A DNA stretch of 64,000 nt from Sphingobium sp. (GTDB lineage Bacteria; Pseudomonadota; Alphaproteobacteria; Sphingomonadales; Sphingomonadaceae). The stretch covers positions 106,781 to 170,780 of the forward strand of contig JALCRK010000002.1 of the NCBI GenBank assembly GCA_022652485.1, in the 5' to 3' direction. The translations under genes were made by a program, and so were the position numbers. Below are positions 43,195 through 52,751 of this stretch, in pieces. The notes beneath the pieces are model-generated. The model saw nothing but the letters and a program-made list of their open reading frames with translations. It was not told the origin of the DNA and ran no database searches. How positions within the stretch are numbered: position 1 is the first letter of the stretch; every line of letters begins with the position of its first letter.

Positions 43195-44283
43195 ATGCCC
43201 GATCTTTTCGAGAACCCCATTGGCCTCGATGGCTTCGAGTTCATCGAGTTTTGCGCGCCCGAGCGCGGCCTGCTGGAACCCGTTTTCGCGGCGATGGGCT
43301 TTGTGCATGTCGCCCGTCATCGCTCCAAGGATGTCGATCTGTGGCGGCAGGGCGAGATCAATCTCGTCGCCAATTACGAACCCGGATCGCCCGCCGCCTA
43401 TTTCGCGGCCGAACACGGCCCCTCCGCCTGCGGCATGGGGTTCCGGGTGAAGGATGCGCACAAGGCCTATGCCGAAGTGCTGGCGCGCGGCGCCGAGGCG
43501 GTGGAAACGAAGACCGGCCCGATGGAGCTGCGCCTGCCCGCGATACGGGGCATCGGCGGCGCGATTATCTACCTTATCGACCGCTATGGCGACGATCTGT
43601 CGATCTACGACATCGATTTCGCCTATCTGCCGGGAGTCGATCGCCATCCGGCGGGGGCCGGGATGACGATCATCGATCATCTGACCCACAATGTCTATGG
43701 CGGGCGGATGGACTATTGGGCGCGCTACTACGAGCGACTCTTCAATTTCCGCGAGATCCGCTATTTCGATATCAAGGGCGAATATACCGGCCTGACTTCG
43801 AAGGCGATGACCGCGCCCGACGGCCTCATCCGCATTCCCCTCAATGAGGAAGGCAAGGCGGGGGGCGGCCAGATCGACGAGTTTCTGCGTGCCTATAACG
43901 GCGAGGGCATCCAGCATATCGCTTTCCTGTGCGACGATCTCATCGCCACATGGGACCGGCTGAAGGCGAGCGGCACACCGTTCATGACCGCGCCTCCGGA
44001 AACCTATTACGAGATGCTGGAGGAACGCCTGCCGGGCCACGGCGAGCCGGTCGCGGAACTGCAACGGCGCGGCATCCTGCTGGATGGGTCGACGGAGCAG
44101 GGCGATCCCCGGCTGCTGCTCCAGATCTTCTCCGAAACGATGATCGGCCCGGTGTTTTTCGAATTCATCCAGCGCAAGCGGGACGAAGGCTTCGGTGAAG
44201 GCAATTTCACCGCGTTGTTCCAATCGATGGAACGGGATCAGCTTCGCCGCGGCGTCATTTCCAGTCAGGAGCAGGCAGCATGA
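43195..44283 (+). CDS. hppD: 4-hydroxyphenylpyruvate dioxygenase
   Basis: The 362-residue Fe(II) enzyme converts 4-hydroxyphenylpyruvate to homogentisate. The C-terminal VOC domain holds the 2-His-1-Glu triad: H162 in [12 protein letters not shown]241 in [11 protein letters not shown] and E323 in [28 protein letters not shown] is the usual C-terminal helix. It is the first gene of the operon with the VOC, fahA and maiA genes, and overlaps the next by ATGA. Confidence 0.96.
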   Translation: MPDLFENPIGLDGFEFIEFCAPERGLLEPVFAAMGFVHVARHRSKDVDLWRQGEINLVANYEPGSPAAYFAAEHGPSACGMGFRVKDAHKAYAEVLARGAEAVETKTGPMELRLPAIRGIGGAIIYLIDRYGDDLSIYDIDFAYLPGVDRHPAGAGMTIIDHLTHNVYGGRMDYWARYYERLFNFREIRYFDIKGEYTGLTSKAMTAPDGLIRIPLNEEGKAGGGQIDEFLRAYNGEGIQHIAFLCDDLIATWDRLKASGTPFMTAPPETYYEMLEERLPGHGEPVAELQRRGILLDGSTEQGDPRLLLQIFSETMIGPVFFEFIQRKRDEGFGEGNFTALFQSMERDQLRRGVISSQEQAA

Positions 44284-44825
44284 ACGCACCATTTTCCCTC
44301 TCGCGCATCCACCACGTCGCCTATCGCTGCAAGGATGCGAAGGAAACGGTCGAATGGTACGAGCGCGTGCTCGGCATGAGCTACACCACCGCCTTCGCCG
44401 AGGACAAGGTGCCCTCGACCGGCGAGGACGACCCCTATATGCATGTGTTCCTCGATTGCGGCGGCGGCAATGTGCTCGCCTTCTTCGAGTTGCCCAGCCA
44501 GCCGGAGATGGGGCGCGACGAGAATACGCCCGCATGGGTGCAACATCTCGCGTTCGAGGTGCCGGATCACGAAGCGCTGATGGCCGCCAAGGCCCATATC
44601 GAGGCGCAGGGGATCGATGTGCTCGGGCCGACCTATCATGGCATTTTCCGCTCGATCTATTTCTTCGATCCCAATGGCCATCGCATCGAGCTGGCGTACA
44701 ATATGGGAACGCCCGAGCAATATGCCGAACTGGCGCGGGTCGCGCCGCTGATGCTGGAGGAATGGAGCCGGACCAAGCGCGCCCCACGCCATGCGGAATG
44801 GCTGCACAAGGAGCCGGAAGCCTGA
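44280..44825 (+). CDS. VOC-family protein (glyoxalase/extradiol dioxygenase fold)
   Basis: The 181-residue protein has two VOC modules with a possible His-His-Glu metal site: [11 protein letters not shown] near the N-terminus, [13 protein letters not shown] in the middle and [11 protein letters not shown] near the C-terminus. Its job is unknown. It lies between hppD and fahA, where other bacteria often have hmgA, and could be an accessory dioxygenase or isomerase. It starts inside the hppD stop and overlaps fahA by 1 bp. Confidence 0.85.
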   Translation: MNAPFSLSRIHHVAYRCKDAKETVEWYERVLGMSYTTAFAEDKVPSTGEDDPYMHVFLDCGGGNVLAFFELPSQPEMGRDENTPAWVQHLAFEVPDHEALMAAKAHIEAQGIDVLGPTYHGIFRSIYFFDPNGHRIELAYNMGTPEQYAELARVAPLMLEEWSRTKRAPRHAEWLHKEPEA

Positions 44826-46123
44826 TGACGCAGACCGATTTCACGCACGATCCGGCCGCACAGAGCTGGGTAAAAAGCGCGCAGGGGCATTCCGATTTCC
44901 CGGTGCAGAACCTGCCGCTGGGCACCTTCGCGCCGCCGGGCGGAAAGCCGTGCGGCGGAGTGGCGATCGGCGACGAGATCCTCGATGTTGCCGGCGTTGC
45001 GGAGATGCTGGACGGCGAGGCCCGGACGATAGCCCTGCTCGCAGGCCAGCCGACGCTCAATGACCTGCTCGGTGCGGGCAACCCGGCGCTGCGCGCGCTG
45101 CGTCACGGCCTGTTCCGGCTGCTGACGGATGCCTCCAGGGAGGCTGCGGTCCGCCCCGCCCTCCACCCCGCAACGGATTGCACCCTGCATCTGCCTGCGC
45201 GCATTGGCGACTACACCGATTTCTATAGCGGCATCCATCACGCGGTGAATGTCGGCAGCCTGTTCCGGCCGGACAATCCGCTGCTGCCCAACTATAAATA
45301 TGTGCCGATCGGCTATCATGGCCGCGCCTCGTCCATTCGGCTCTCCGGCGTGGATGTCGTGCGCCCCAACGGCCAGACGAAAGCGCCTGACGCCGACGCG
45401 CCCGCCTTCGGCCCGAGCAAACGGCTCGACTATGAGCTGGAGATGGCGATCTGGGTCGGCCGGGGCAATGCACTCGGCTGCCCTGTCCCGATCGGCGAGG
45501 CGGCCGACCATATCGCGGGCATTTCGATCCTCAACGACTGGTCCGCGCGCGATGTGCAGGCATGGGAATATCAGCCCTTGGGGCCGTTCCTCGCCAAGAA
45601 TTTCCATTCCACCATCTCGCCCTGGATCGTGACGATGGACGCGCTCGCGCCCTATCGCACCGCGCAACCCGCGCGACCGGAAGGCGACCCCGCGCCGCTC
45701 CCCTATCTGCTCGACGCGGCGGATCAGCGGCACGGCGCGCTTGGGCTAACGATGGAAGTGCTGATCCGCACCGCCCGGATGCGCGCGGCAGGCGAGGCGC
45801 CGCATCGCCTGAGCCAGGGGCCGATGACGGCGATGTACTGGACCATCGCCCAGCTCCTCACCCATCATGCCTCGAACGGCTGCAACCTGGCGCCGGGCGA
45901 TCTGCTCGGCACCGGCACCCTCTCCGGCCCGACGGACAGCGAGAAGGGCAGCCTGCTCGAACTGAGCGCGGGCGGCAAGCACCCCATCGCGCTGCCCAAT
46001 GGCGAGACGCGCACGTTCCTTGAGGATGGCGACGAGATCATCATCAGGGCGCACGCGGACGCGCCCGGTTTCGCCCGCATAGGTTTCGGGGACTGCCGCG
46101 CCATGATATGCCCGGCACCATGA
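44825..46123 (+). CDS. fahA: Fumarylacetoacetase
   Basis: The 432-residue enzyme splits fumarylacetoacetate into fumarate and acetoacetate. It has the N-terminal SH3-like domain (SDFPVQNLPLGTFAPPGG) and the catalytic domain with DYTDFYSGIHHAVNVG, PNYKYVPIGYHGRASS, RLDYELEMAIWVG, NDWSARDVQAWEYQPLGPF and LLGTGTLSGP. Length is typical. Its 3' end overlaps maiA. Confidence 0.96.
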   Translation: MTQTDFTHDPAAQSWVKSAQGHSDFPVQNLPLGTFAPPGGKPCGGVAIGDEILDVAGVAEMLDGEARTIALLAGQPTLNDLLGAGNPALRALRHGLFRLLTDASREAAVRPALHPATDCTLHLPARIGDYTDFYSGIHHAVNVGSLFRPDNPLLPNYKYVPIGYHGRASSIRLSGVDVVRPNGQTKAPDADAPAFGPSKRLDYELEMAIWVGRGNALGCPVPIGEAADHIAGISILNDWSARDVQAWEYQPLGPFLAKNFHSTISPWIVTMDALAPYRTAQPARPEGDPAPLPYLLDAADQRHGALGLTMEVLIRTARMRAAGEAPHRLSQGPMTAMYWTIAQLLTHHASNGCNLAPGDLLGTGTLSGPTDSEKGSLLELSAGGKHPIALPNGETRTFLEDGDEIIIRAHADAPGFARIGFGDCRAMICPAP

Positions 46124-46785
46124 CGCACACCGAACTCGTCCTCCACGGTTACTGGCGCTCCGGCACCAGCTATCGCACGCGCATTGCCCTCAATATCAAG
46201 GGCGTTGCCTACCGTCAGGAGCCGGTCAACCTGCTCGCGGGGGATCAGGGCGGGGAGCCGTTTCGCGCGCTCAACCCGCAAGGGCTGGTGCCGGCGCTGG
46301 TCACGGGCGATGTGGTGCTCACCCAGAGCAGCGCGATCATCGAATGGCTGGAGGAGCGCTACCCCGACCCGCCGCTGTTGCCCGCCGACCCGGACGCCCG
46401 CGCCATCGTGCGCGCAATGGCGATGACGGTCGCGTGCGACATCCATCCGCTCAACAATCTGCGGGTATTGAAGGCGATCAAGCATGACCTTGGCGCGGAC
46501 GATGCGCAGAAGGATGCCTGGATCGCCCGCTGGATCACCGACGGGTTCGCCGCGCTCGAAGCCATGATCGCGCGCCACGGCGGCACTTATGCCTTTGGCG
46601 ACAGCCTCACTCTCGCCGACTGCCATATCGTGCCGCAGATCTATTCCGCCGAGCGCTTCCGTGTCCCGCTTGTTGATTTTCCCCGCCTCCTCCGCGCGGC
46701 GGAAGCGGCGAGGACCGTGCCCGAGGTGGCTGCCGCGCATCCCGACAGGCAGCCCGACGCGGATGCGGGGATCGGACGGGCCTGA
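46120..46785 (+). CDS. maiA: Maleylacetoacetate isomerase (zeta-class GST)
   Basis: The 221-residue protein has an N-terminal thioredoxin-like domain with HGYWRSGTSYRTRIAL and the family segment PQGLVPALVTGDVVLTQSSAI, and a helical C-domain. It isomerises maleylacetoacetate to fumarylacetoacetate with glutathione. The active-site segment is RSGTSYR rather than the usual SSxxYR. It starts in the fahA stop codon (ATGA). Confidence 0.93.
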   Translation: MTHTELVLHGYWRSGTSYRTRIALNIKGVAYRQEPVNLLAGDQGGEPFRALNPQGLVPALVTGDVVLTQSSAIIEWLEERYPDPPLLPADPDARAIVRAMAMTVACDIHPLNNLRVLKAIKHDLGADDAQKDAWIARWITDGFAALEAMIARHGGTYAFGDSLTLADCHIVPQIYSAERFRVPLVDFPRLLRAAEAARTVPEVAAAHPDRQPDADAGIGRA

Positions 46786-46874
46786 ACCGCGCCGCCCTTC
46801 GGGATTGTCTCTTCGTCGAATTTGCTATCTCTCCTCTGGCGCAGCCTTTCCGATTCCGCTAGTTGCGGTGCAAC

Positions 46875-47519
46875 ATGCTGACCCATCTCTATCAGTGGAT
46901 GCTCGCCAAGGCGGCGCATCGCCACGCCGACCGCTGGCTGTTCGCAATCTCCTTCATGGAATCGAGCTTCTTCCCGATCCCGCCGCATCCGCTGCTCGGC
47001 CTGATGTGCCTGGCAAACCCGCGGCGCGCCCTGTGGTTTGGTTTCGTCTGCACACTGGCTTCGGTGCTCGGCGCCCTGGTCGGCTATGCGATCGGCTATT
47101 TCCTCTATGCCAGCGTGGGCACATGGCTGCTGGATGTGCTCGGCCTCACCGCAAAATTTCCGGTCGCTGCCTGCTATCTGCGCGAATATGGCGCGGAGAT
47201 CATCCTCATCAAGGGCGCGACCCCGATACCCTTCAAGCTGGTGACGATAACGGCGGGATTTATCGCCCTGCCGCTGTTCACCTTCATCTGGGCGTCCGCG
47301 CTGTCCCGCGCGTTCCAGTTCATGCTGGTGGGCTTTCTGTTCTGGAAGTTCGGCGCGCCGATCAAGGCGTTTATCGAGAAATATCTGGCGCTCGTTTCAG
47401 CCGGATTTCTCGTGCTGCTGGTGAGCGGTTTCGTGATCATCGGCCTGTGGTCCGGCAAGGGGCATGGCGGGGCGAACGACGCCTGCAGCCATGCCGCGCC
47501 GATCTCCGCGCCCGCATGA
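46875..47519 (+). CDS. DedA/YqaA-family membrane protein
   Basis: The 214-residue protein has the DedA-type half-helices and loop ESSFFPIPPHPLLGLMCLANP, then GYAIGYFLYASVG and KGATPIPFKLVTITAGFIAL. Family members are lipid-carrier flippases or scramblases of the inner membrane. It directly precedes lnt, 1 bp apart. Confidence 0.85.
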   Translation: MLTHLYQWMLAKAAHRHADRWLFAISFMESSFFPIPPHPLLGLMCLANPRRALWFGFVCTLASVLGALVGYAIGYFLYASVGTWLLDVLGLTAKFPVAACYLREYGAEIILIKGATPIPFKLVTITAGFIALPLFTFIWASALSRAFQFMLVGFLFWKFGAPIKAFIEKYLALVSAGFLVLLVSGFVIIGLWSGKGHGGANDACSHAAPISAPA

Positions 47520-47520
47520 G

Positions 47521-49344
47521 ATGAGCGCGCTGCGCCGCCACCCGCTGATCCTCGCGATCCTGCTGGGCGCGCTGGCGGCGACCGGCTTCGCGCCGCTGGG
47601 CCTGTGGCCGCTCTCCCTCCTCGCGCTCGCCGGGCTGTTGTGGCTGGGGGATTATGTTTTCACTTACCCTCGGCCAACTTGGCGGCGGGATCATACGTCC
47701 AAGCATGCCGGTCTATTTTCCCGCCTCAGTTCCGACTTTGTTAGAATGCTCCGTTTCGTTGCTCCCCTGAAGCCTGTATTCGCCCGGTTCCATCCCGCTA
47801 TCGCTCGTATCCACCAGTTCCTCGCTCCGGTTCGCTTCGCGCTCGCCTCTATCCGTTTCGTTTTTGCCAGTATCCGCTCGACCATAGACTATATCCGCAC
47901 CGCTTTTACCTCTCCTGCGGGACAGAGCTTTAGGGTAGGCTGGTGCTTCGGCCTCGGTCATTTCACGCTCGGCAACAACTGGATCGCCCACGCCTTCACC
48001 TATCAGGACGCGATGCCGCACTGGCTGGGCTATGGCGCGGTGGTCGCATTAGCGCTCTATCTCGCGGTCTATCCGGGGTTCGCGCTGCTGGGGTTGCATC
48101 TTGTCCGCAGGCGCTGGCCCCACGCCCCCGCGCCCGATGTGCTCGCGGGCCTGTGGATCATCACCGAATATGGCCGCGCGACGATTTTCACCGGCTTCGC
48201 GTGGGATCCGCTCGGCATGATCTGGCTCGATACCGGGGTGGATCAGGCGGCGCGGTGGATCGGCACTTATGGGCTATCGGGGCTGGCGGTGCTGGCGGGC
48301 GGGGCGCTGCTCTCGGTGATGCAGGGGCGGTGGAAGCCGGTGCTGCCGCTCACCGTGGCGCTCGGTGCGCTGGCGATCTGGGGCCACCGTCTGCCACCCG
48401 CCACCACGACCGGCCCCGCCATCACGGTGGTCCAGCCCAATATCGACCAGAGCGAGAAATATGACGCCGCGCTGGAGCAGGTGAACTTCGCCAAGCTCGA
48501 AACCCTCACCCGCTCGCCCAACGCGCCTGGCCCACGCCTCATCTTCTGGCCCGAAGCGGCGATCCCCGCCTGGCTCGATATGGAGCCGGAATGGCTGGAG
48601 CGGCTCGCCGCGCTGCAAAGACCGGGGGATCTGCTGATGACCGGCGGCGCGAAGGTCTATTTCAAGGAGCGCGGGCGCGGCTTCTTTCAGGATCGCACGC
48701 TGATCGGCGCGAACAATTCGGCATGGGTGGTGACGCCCGACGCGCGCCTGCTCGCCCGCTACGACAAGGCGCACCTCGTCCCCTATGGCGAATATCTGCC
48801 GATGCGGAGCCTGCTGGAGCCGCTGGGCCTCTCCCGCCTTGTGCCGGGGGATGCGGATTTCTGGCCGGGGCCAGGCCCGCGCTCGCTCCTATTGCCCGCA
48901 GCGTCCGGCACACCGCCGCTCAAAATGGGCGTGCAGATCTGCTACGAGATCATCTTCTCCGGCGAGGTGATCCACCGCACCAACCGCCCCGATTTCCTCT
49001 ACAATCCCAGCAACGATGCGTGGTTCGGCGCATGGGGGCCACCGCAGCATCTGGCGCAGGCCCGGATGCGCGCGATAGAGGAGGCGATGCCCGTCATCCG
49101 CTCCACCCCGACCGGCATTTCGGCCGTGGTGGACGGGCACGGCCGCGTCATTGCCTCGATCCCGCATCACCAGATGGGCGCGATCCATACCCGCCTGCCC
49201 CCCGCCTTGCCGCCGACGCTCTTCGCCCGTTTCGGCAACCTCCTACCGCTGACCTTTGCCGTGCTCCTGCTCGCCTTCAGCGCATTAACCGCGATGGCCA
49301 TTGTGAGGCGGCACCAGCCCTCTCCCCCTCCCAACCGCCCATAA
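47521..49344 (+). CDS. lnt: Apolipoprotein N-acyltransferase with a 93-residue insertion
   Basis: Lnt adds the third acyl chain to lipoproteins in the inner membrane. The C-terminal nitrilase-like domain has the triad E345 ([10 protein letters not shown]), K416 ([14 protein letters not shown]) and C474 ([10 protein letters not shown]). At 607 residues it is about 90 longer than usual. The excess is residues 44-136, an in-frame block between the first membrane segment ([11 protein letters not shown]) and the next ([12 protein letters not shown]). Without it the protein is 514 residues. The last codons lie in a long palindrome at 49307-49389. Confidence 0.95.
   Translation: MSALRRHPLILAILLGALAATGFAPLGLWPLSLLALAGLLWLGDYVFTYPRPTWRRDHTSKHAGLFSRLSSDFVRMLRFVAPLKPVFARFHPAIARIHQFLAPVRFALASIRFVFASIRSTIDYIRTAFTSPAGQSFRVGWCFGLGHFTLGNNWIAHAFTYQDAMPHWLGYGAVVALALYLAVYPGFALLGLHLVRRRWPHAPAPDVLAGLWIITEYGRATIFTGFAWDPLGMIWLDTGVDQAARWIGTYGLSGLAVLAGGALLSVMQGRWKPVLPLTVALGALAIWGHRLPPATTTGPAITVVQPNIDQSEKYDAALEQVNFAKLETLTRSPNAPGPRLIFWPEAAIPAWLDMEPEWLERLAALQRPGDLLMTGGAKVYFKERGRGFFQDRTLIGANNSAWVVTPDARLLARYDKAHLVPYGEYLPMRSLLEPLGLSRLVPGDADFWPGPGPRSLLLPAASGTPPLKMGVQICYEIIFSGEVIHRTNRPDFLYNPSNDAWFGAWGPPQHLAQARMRAIEEAMPVIRSTPTGISAVVDGHGRVIASIPHHQMGAIHTRLPPALPPTLFARFGNLLPLTFAVLLLAFSALTAMAIVRRHQPSPPPNRP
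47752..47898 (+). repeat. 21-bp (7-residue) degenerate tandem repeat inside lnt
   Basis: Seven consecutive 21-bp units, all in the lnt frame, encode [42 protein letters not shown] and STIDYIR. Each unit ends with a hydrophobic residue and then a basic one. The surrounding block 47650-47928 is pyrimidine-rich and visibly lower in GC than the rest of lnt, which suggests a recent insertion. Confidence 0.8.
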
Positions 49345-49389
49345 GATACCCTGTCGGGAGGTTGGGAGGGGGAGGGGACTGGTGCCGCC
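49307..49389. repeat. 30-bp inverted repeat over the lnt stop codon
   Basis: The arms 49307-49336 (GGCGGCACCAG then CCCTCTCCCCCTCCCAACC) and 49360-49389 (reverse complement with about two mismatches) enclose a 23-nt loop. The left arm encodes the last Lnt residues. It may end lnt transcription, and it resembles other C/G-rich palindromes in this genome (compare 12273-12411). Confidence 0.7.
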
Positions 49390-49475
49390 TATCCGAAACG
49401 CTACGAAGCTGCCTGTTTCGGATCGGACTCTTGACTTGCAAGACCAGCGCGCCGCCGCTAATGCGGCCAACGCAC

Positions 49476-49491
49476 ATAAAGATTTCTTTAT
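49476..49491. promoter_or_regulatory. Perfect palindrome ATAAAGA-TT-TCTTTAT before metK
   Basis: Seven-bp perfect arms with a 2-bp spacer lie 38 bp before the metK start codon. This resembles the AT-rich operators of ArsR-family methionine/SAH regulators (SahR-type) described in proteobacteria; that link is from general knowledge and not certain. A SAM riboswitch was looked for here and not seen. Confidence 0.5.
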
Positions 49492-49529
49492 ACGCAGATA
49501 CAGCAACACCTTACGTGACTGGGAAAACC

Positions 49530-50741
<1,212 letters not shown>

Positions 50742-50758
50742 CACTGCGTCCCTTTTCG

Positions 50759-50794
50759 AAAGGGGCTGCCTGCTAGCGCGGGTGGCCCCTTTTT
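50759..50794 (+). terminator. Rho-independent terminator after metK
   Basis: AAAGGGGC (50759-50766) pairs with GCCCCTTTT (50785-50793) and is followed by Ts, 18 bp after the metK stop. This is the clearest classical terminator in the window. Confidence 0.85.
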
Positions 50795-50854
50795 GCGTCG
50801 CATTGATTTTACTGCCTGCTATCCTCCACCGCGACTCGCAGCGGAAGAAACAAC

Positions 50855-51349
50855 ATGCGTCATTCGGCCTTCATCATCATTGCGGCATTAGCAGCATCCA
50901 TCAGCATCGCCCATGCCGCCCCGCCCAAGGTAAGCCCCATAGAGGCCGCCTCCATCTTCAAGGCAGCGGGCTTCGTCAAAAAAGGCGCGCAATGGCGTAC
51001 CGAATGCGGGCGCGACGACCCGTCGGCATCCTACGAGGCCGGGGCCATTGCCGAATATCGCGACATCAATGGCGACGGCCGCCCCGACGCACTCGTCACC
51101 GAGGGTGGCTCCTATTGCTATGGCAATACCGGCACCGGCTACTGGCTCCTCTCCAGGCAGACGAGCGGCGCGTGGAAGCTGATGAACCAGAGCCAGGGCA
51201 TGGCCGAGTTCCTGAAAACCAAGGGCGCCGAGGGTTGGCCCGATATTTCGGTTGGCGGACCCGGCTTCTGCTTCCCGGTAATGCGCTGGAACGGCAAAGC
51301 CTATGTCGTCAACCGCAACGAATATGCGGGCAAACGCTGCCGCCCGTGA
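50855..51349 (+). CDS. Secreted protein of unknown function with a calcium-loop-like motif
   Basis: The 164-residue protein has a signal peptide cleaved near IAHAAPP. It contains an EF-hand/VCBS-like segment YRDINGDGRPDALVTEGG and four cysteines. No function is recognised. It stands between metK and trmB with its own ribosome site. Confidence 0.65.
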   Translation: MRHSAFIIIAALAASISIAHAAPPKVSPIEAASIFKAAGFVKKGAQWRTECGRDDPSASYEAGAIAEYRDINGDGRPDALVTEGGSYCYGNTGTGYWLLSRQTSGAWKLMNQSQGMAEFLKTKGAEGWPDISVGGPGFCFPVMRWNGKAYVVNRNEYAGKRCRP

Positions 51350-51412
51350 GCGCATCCATCAGGGCCGGATCAGGCTTGCGGGGGACTATCGCGCCCGCTA
51401 TGCGCCCTCGCC

Positions 51413-52120
51413 ATGACTGCGCATAAATCCGGCGATCCTACCACTCTCAACCGCCTCTATGGCCGCGCCAAGGGCAAGCCCCTGCGCGCATTTCAACAGT
51501 CGCTGGTGGAAGACCTGCTGCCCCAGATCGCTGTGCCGACGGAAGGGCCGATCACCGCCGAGCGCCTCTTCGGCGAGCCGCGCCCGCTGCATTTCGAAAT
51601 CGGCTTCGGCGGCGGCGAGCATATGGCGCAGCGTGCCGACATGCTGCCCGATCATGGCTTCATCGGCTGCGAGCCGTTCCTTAACGGCGTCGCTTCCGCG
51701 CTGGCGCATGTGCATGGCGACGCGGCGAAGCCCGGCATCCCCAATGTCCGCATCCATCACGGCGACGCGCTCGAGGTGCTCGCCCGCATTCCCGATGGCG
51801 CGCTGAGCTTCGTCTATCTGCTCCATCCCGATCCCTGGCCCAAGGCGCGCCACGCCAAGCGGCGCATGATGAACAAGGGGCCGGTCGATCTCATCTCCGC
51901 CAAGCTGAAACCCGGCGGCGAGTTCCGCTTCGGCACCGATCACCCCGTCTATCTGCGCTGGGCGCTGATGGTGATGAACGGGCGGGAGGATTTCCAGTGG
52001 CTCTGCGACAAACCCGCGGACTTCCTGAAACGCCCCGGCGGCTGGCCCGAAACGCGCTACGAAGCCAAGGCCCGCAAGCAGGGCCACGAGGTGTGGTACT
52101 TCCGTTTCAGGCGACGGTGA
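51413..52120 (+). CDS. trmB: tRNA (guanine-N7)-methyltransferase
   Basis: The 235-residue SAM-dependent enzyme methylates G46 of tRNA. It has the SAM motif FEIGFGGGEHMAQRAD, GCEPFLNGVASAL, the family segment LHPDPWPKARHAKRRM and a C-terminal GTDHPVYLRWAL. metK-trmB proximity is common in alphaproteobacteria. Its 3' end borders a truncated integrase and probably marks the left edge of the mobile element. Confidence 0.95.
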   Translation: MTAHKSGDPTTLNRLYGRAKGKPLRAFQQSLVEDLLPQIAVPTEGPITAERLFGEPRPLHFEIGFGGGEHMAQRADMLPDHGFIGCEPFLNGVASALAHVHGDAAKPGIPNVRIHHGDALEVLARIPDGALSFVYLLHPDPWPKARHAKRRMMNKGPVDLISAKLKPGGEFRFGTDHPVYLRWALMVMNGREDFQWLCDKPADFLKRPGGWPETRYEAKARKQGHEVWYFRFRRR

Positions 52121-52249
52121 TCCGCGGGTTTTTGGCTCAAAACCTAAGGAAATTAGCCATTTCACCTACGCCATCCTATCCGGCGATTTCCTAGTTTTTC
52201 CGCTTGCGTGATTGCCAGGTGATTGCCAGAAAGGGACGCGAGGTTCCGG

Positions 52250-52585
52250 ATGGCGACAGGAAAAATCAGCAAGCGATCGATCGATGCATTGCGCCCCAAT
52301 GCATCGAATCAGTTCCTGTGGGACACCGATCTCAAGGGGTTCGGCGCCAAGATCACACCCGCTGGTGCCATTTCCTATGTCCTGCAATTTCGCATGGGTG
52401 GACGCGAAGCCAGCACCCGGCGTTATACTATCGGCGCGCATGGGTCATCGCATCCTCCCGATAAGCGGGTTCAACAGGATGCGCTTTCCACCACCTCCAC
52501 AAGCGCGTGCGGCAAGACAATAGCAGGCATGGCGAGAGGCCGGAAGGCGAAGTTGCGCTTCCGGCCCCGGCGCGGCGCTCAGTGA
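52250..52585 (+). pseudogene. Truncated tyrosine-type site-specific integrase (N-terminal domain only)
   Basis: The ATG at 52250 opens a frame whose first 64 residues (MATGKISKRSIDALRPN, then WDTDLKGFGAKITPAGAISYVL and GREASTRRYTIGAHG) are the N-terminal arm-binding domain of a DUF4102-type phage integrase. After residue 64 the frame loses the family sequence and ends at 52585, so the catalytic domain is missing. It lies 130 bp after trmB and is the left-boundary relic of the mobile region. Confidence 0.75.
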
Positions 52586-52592
52586 GCCACCG

Positions 52593-52751
52593 TCAGAACG
52601 GATCGTATTCATGGAGGATCTGGCTGGCATCGCCGTCGTATTCGGCGCTGGGCATGACGCCGTAGGCCGCTCCGGCACGGAAGAGAGTGACGCAGACCAT
52701 CAGCGTGCGGGCGAGGTTCCAGGCGTGGCGCTGGGCAAGGGGAAGCGGCAT
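52593..52751 (-). CDS. Small mobile-element protein of 52 residues
   Basis: The frame from ATG 52751 encodes MPLPLAQRHAWNLARTLMV, then LFRAGAAYGVMPS and YDGDASQILHEYDPF. AGGAG lies 8 nt before the start. Proteins of this form occur next to parB/toprim/DUF2493 blocks on sphingomonad plasmids and ICEs. The function is unknown. It is the left partner of the similar block at 60.4-64 kb. Confidence 0.7.
   Translation of the reverse strand: MPLPLAQRHAWNLARTLMVCVTLFRAGAAYGVMPSAEYDGDASQILHEYDPF

Noticed and set aside
43174..45081. A 635-codon open frame on the reverse strand opposite hppD, the VOC gene and the start of fahA
   Set aside because: It is antisense to three clearly identified genes, is rich in R, P and H as expected from GC-rich mirror frames, and shows no domain.
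49345..49529. SAM riboswitch before metK
   Set aside because: No SAM-I, SAM-II or SAM/SAH-type core could be found; an AT-rich palindrome is the more likely control element.
52121..52249. A tRNA gene as integration site next to the integrase fragment
   Set aside because: No cloverleaf or T-loop sequence is seen; the neighbouring gene is trmB.
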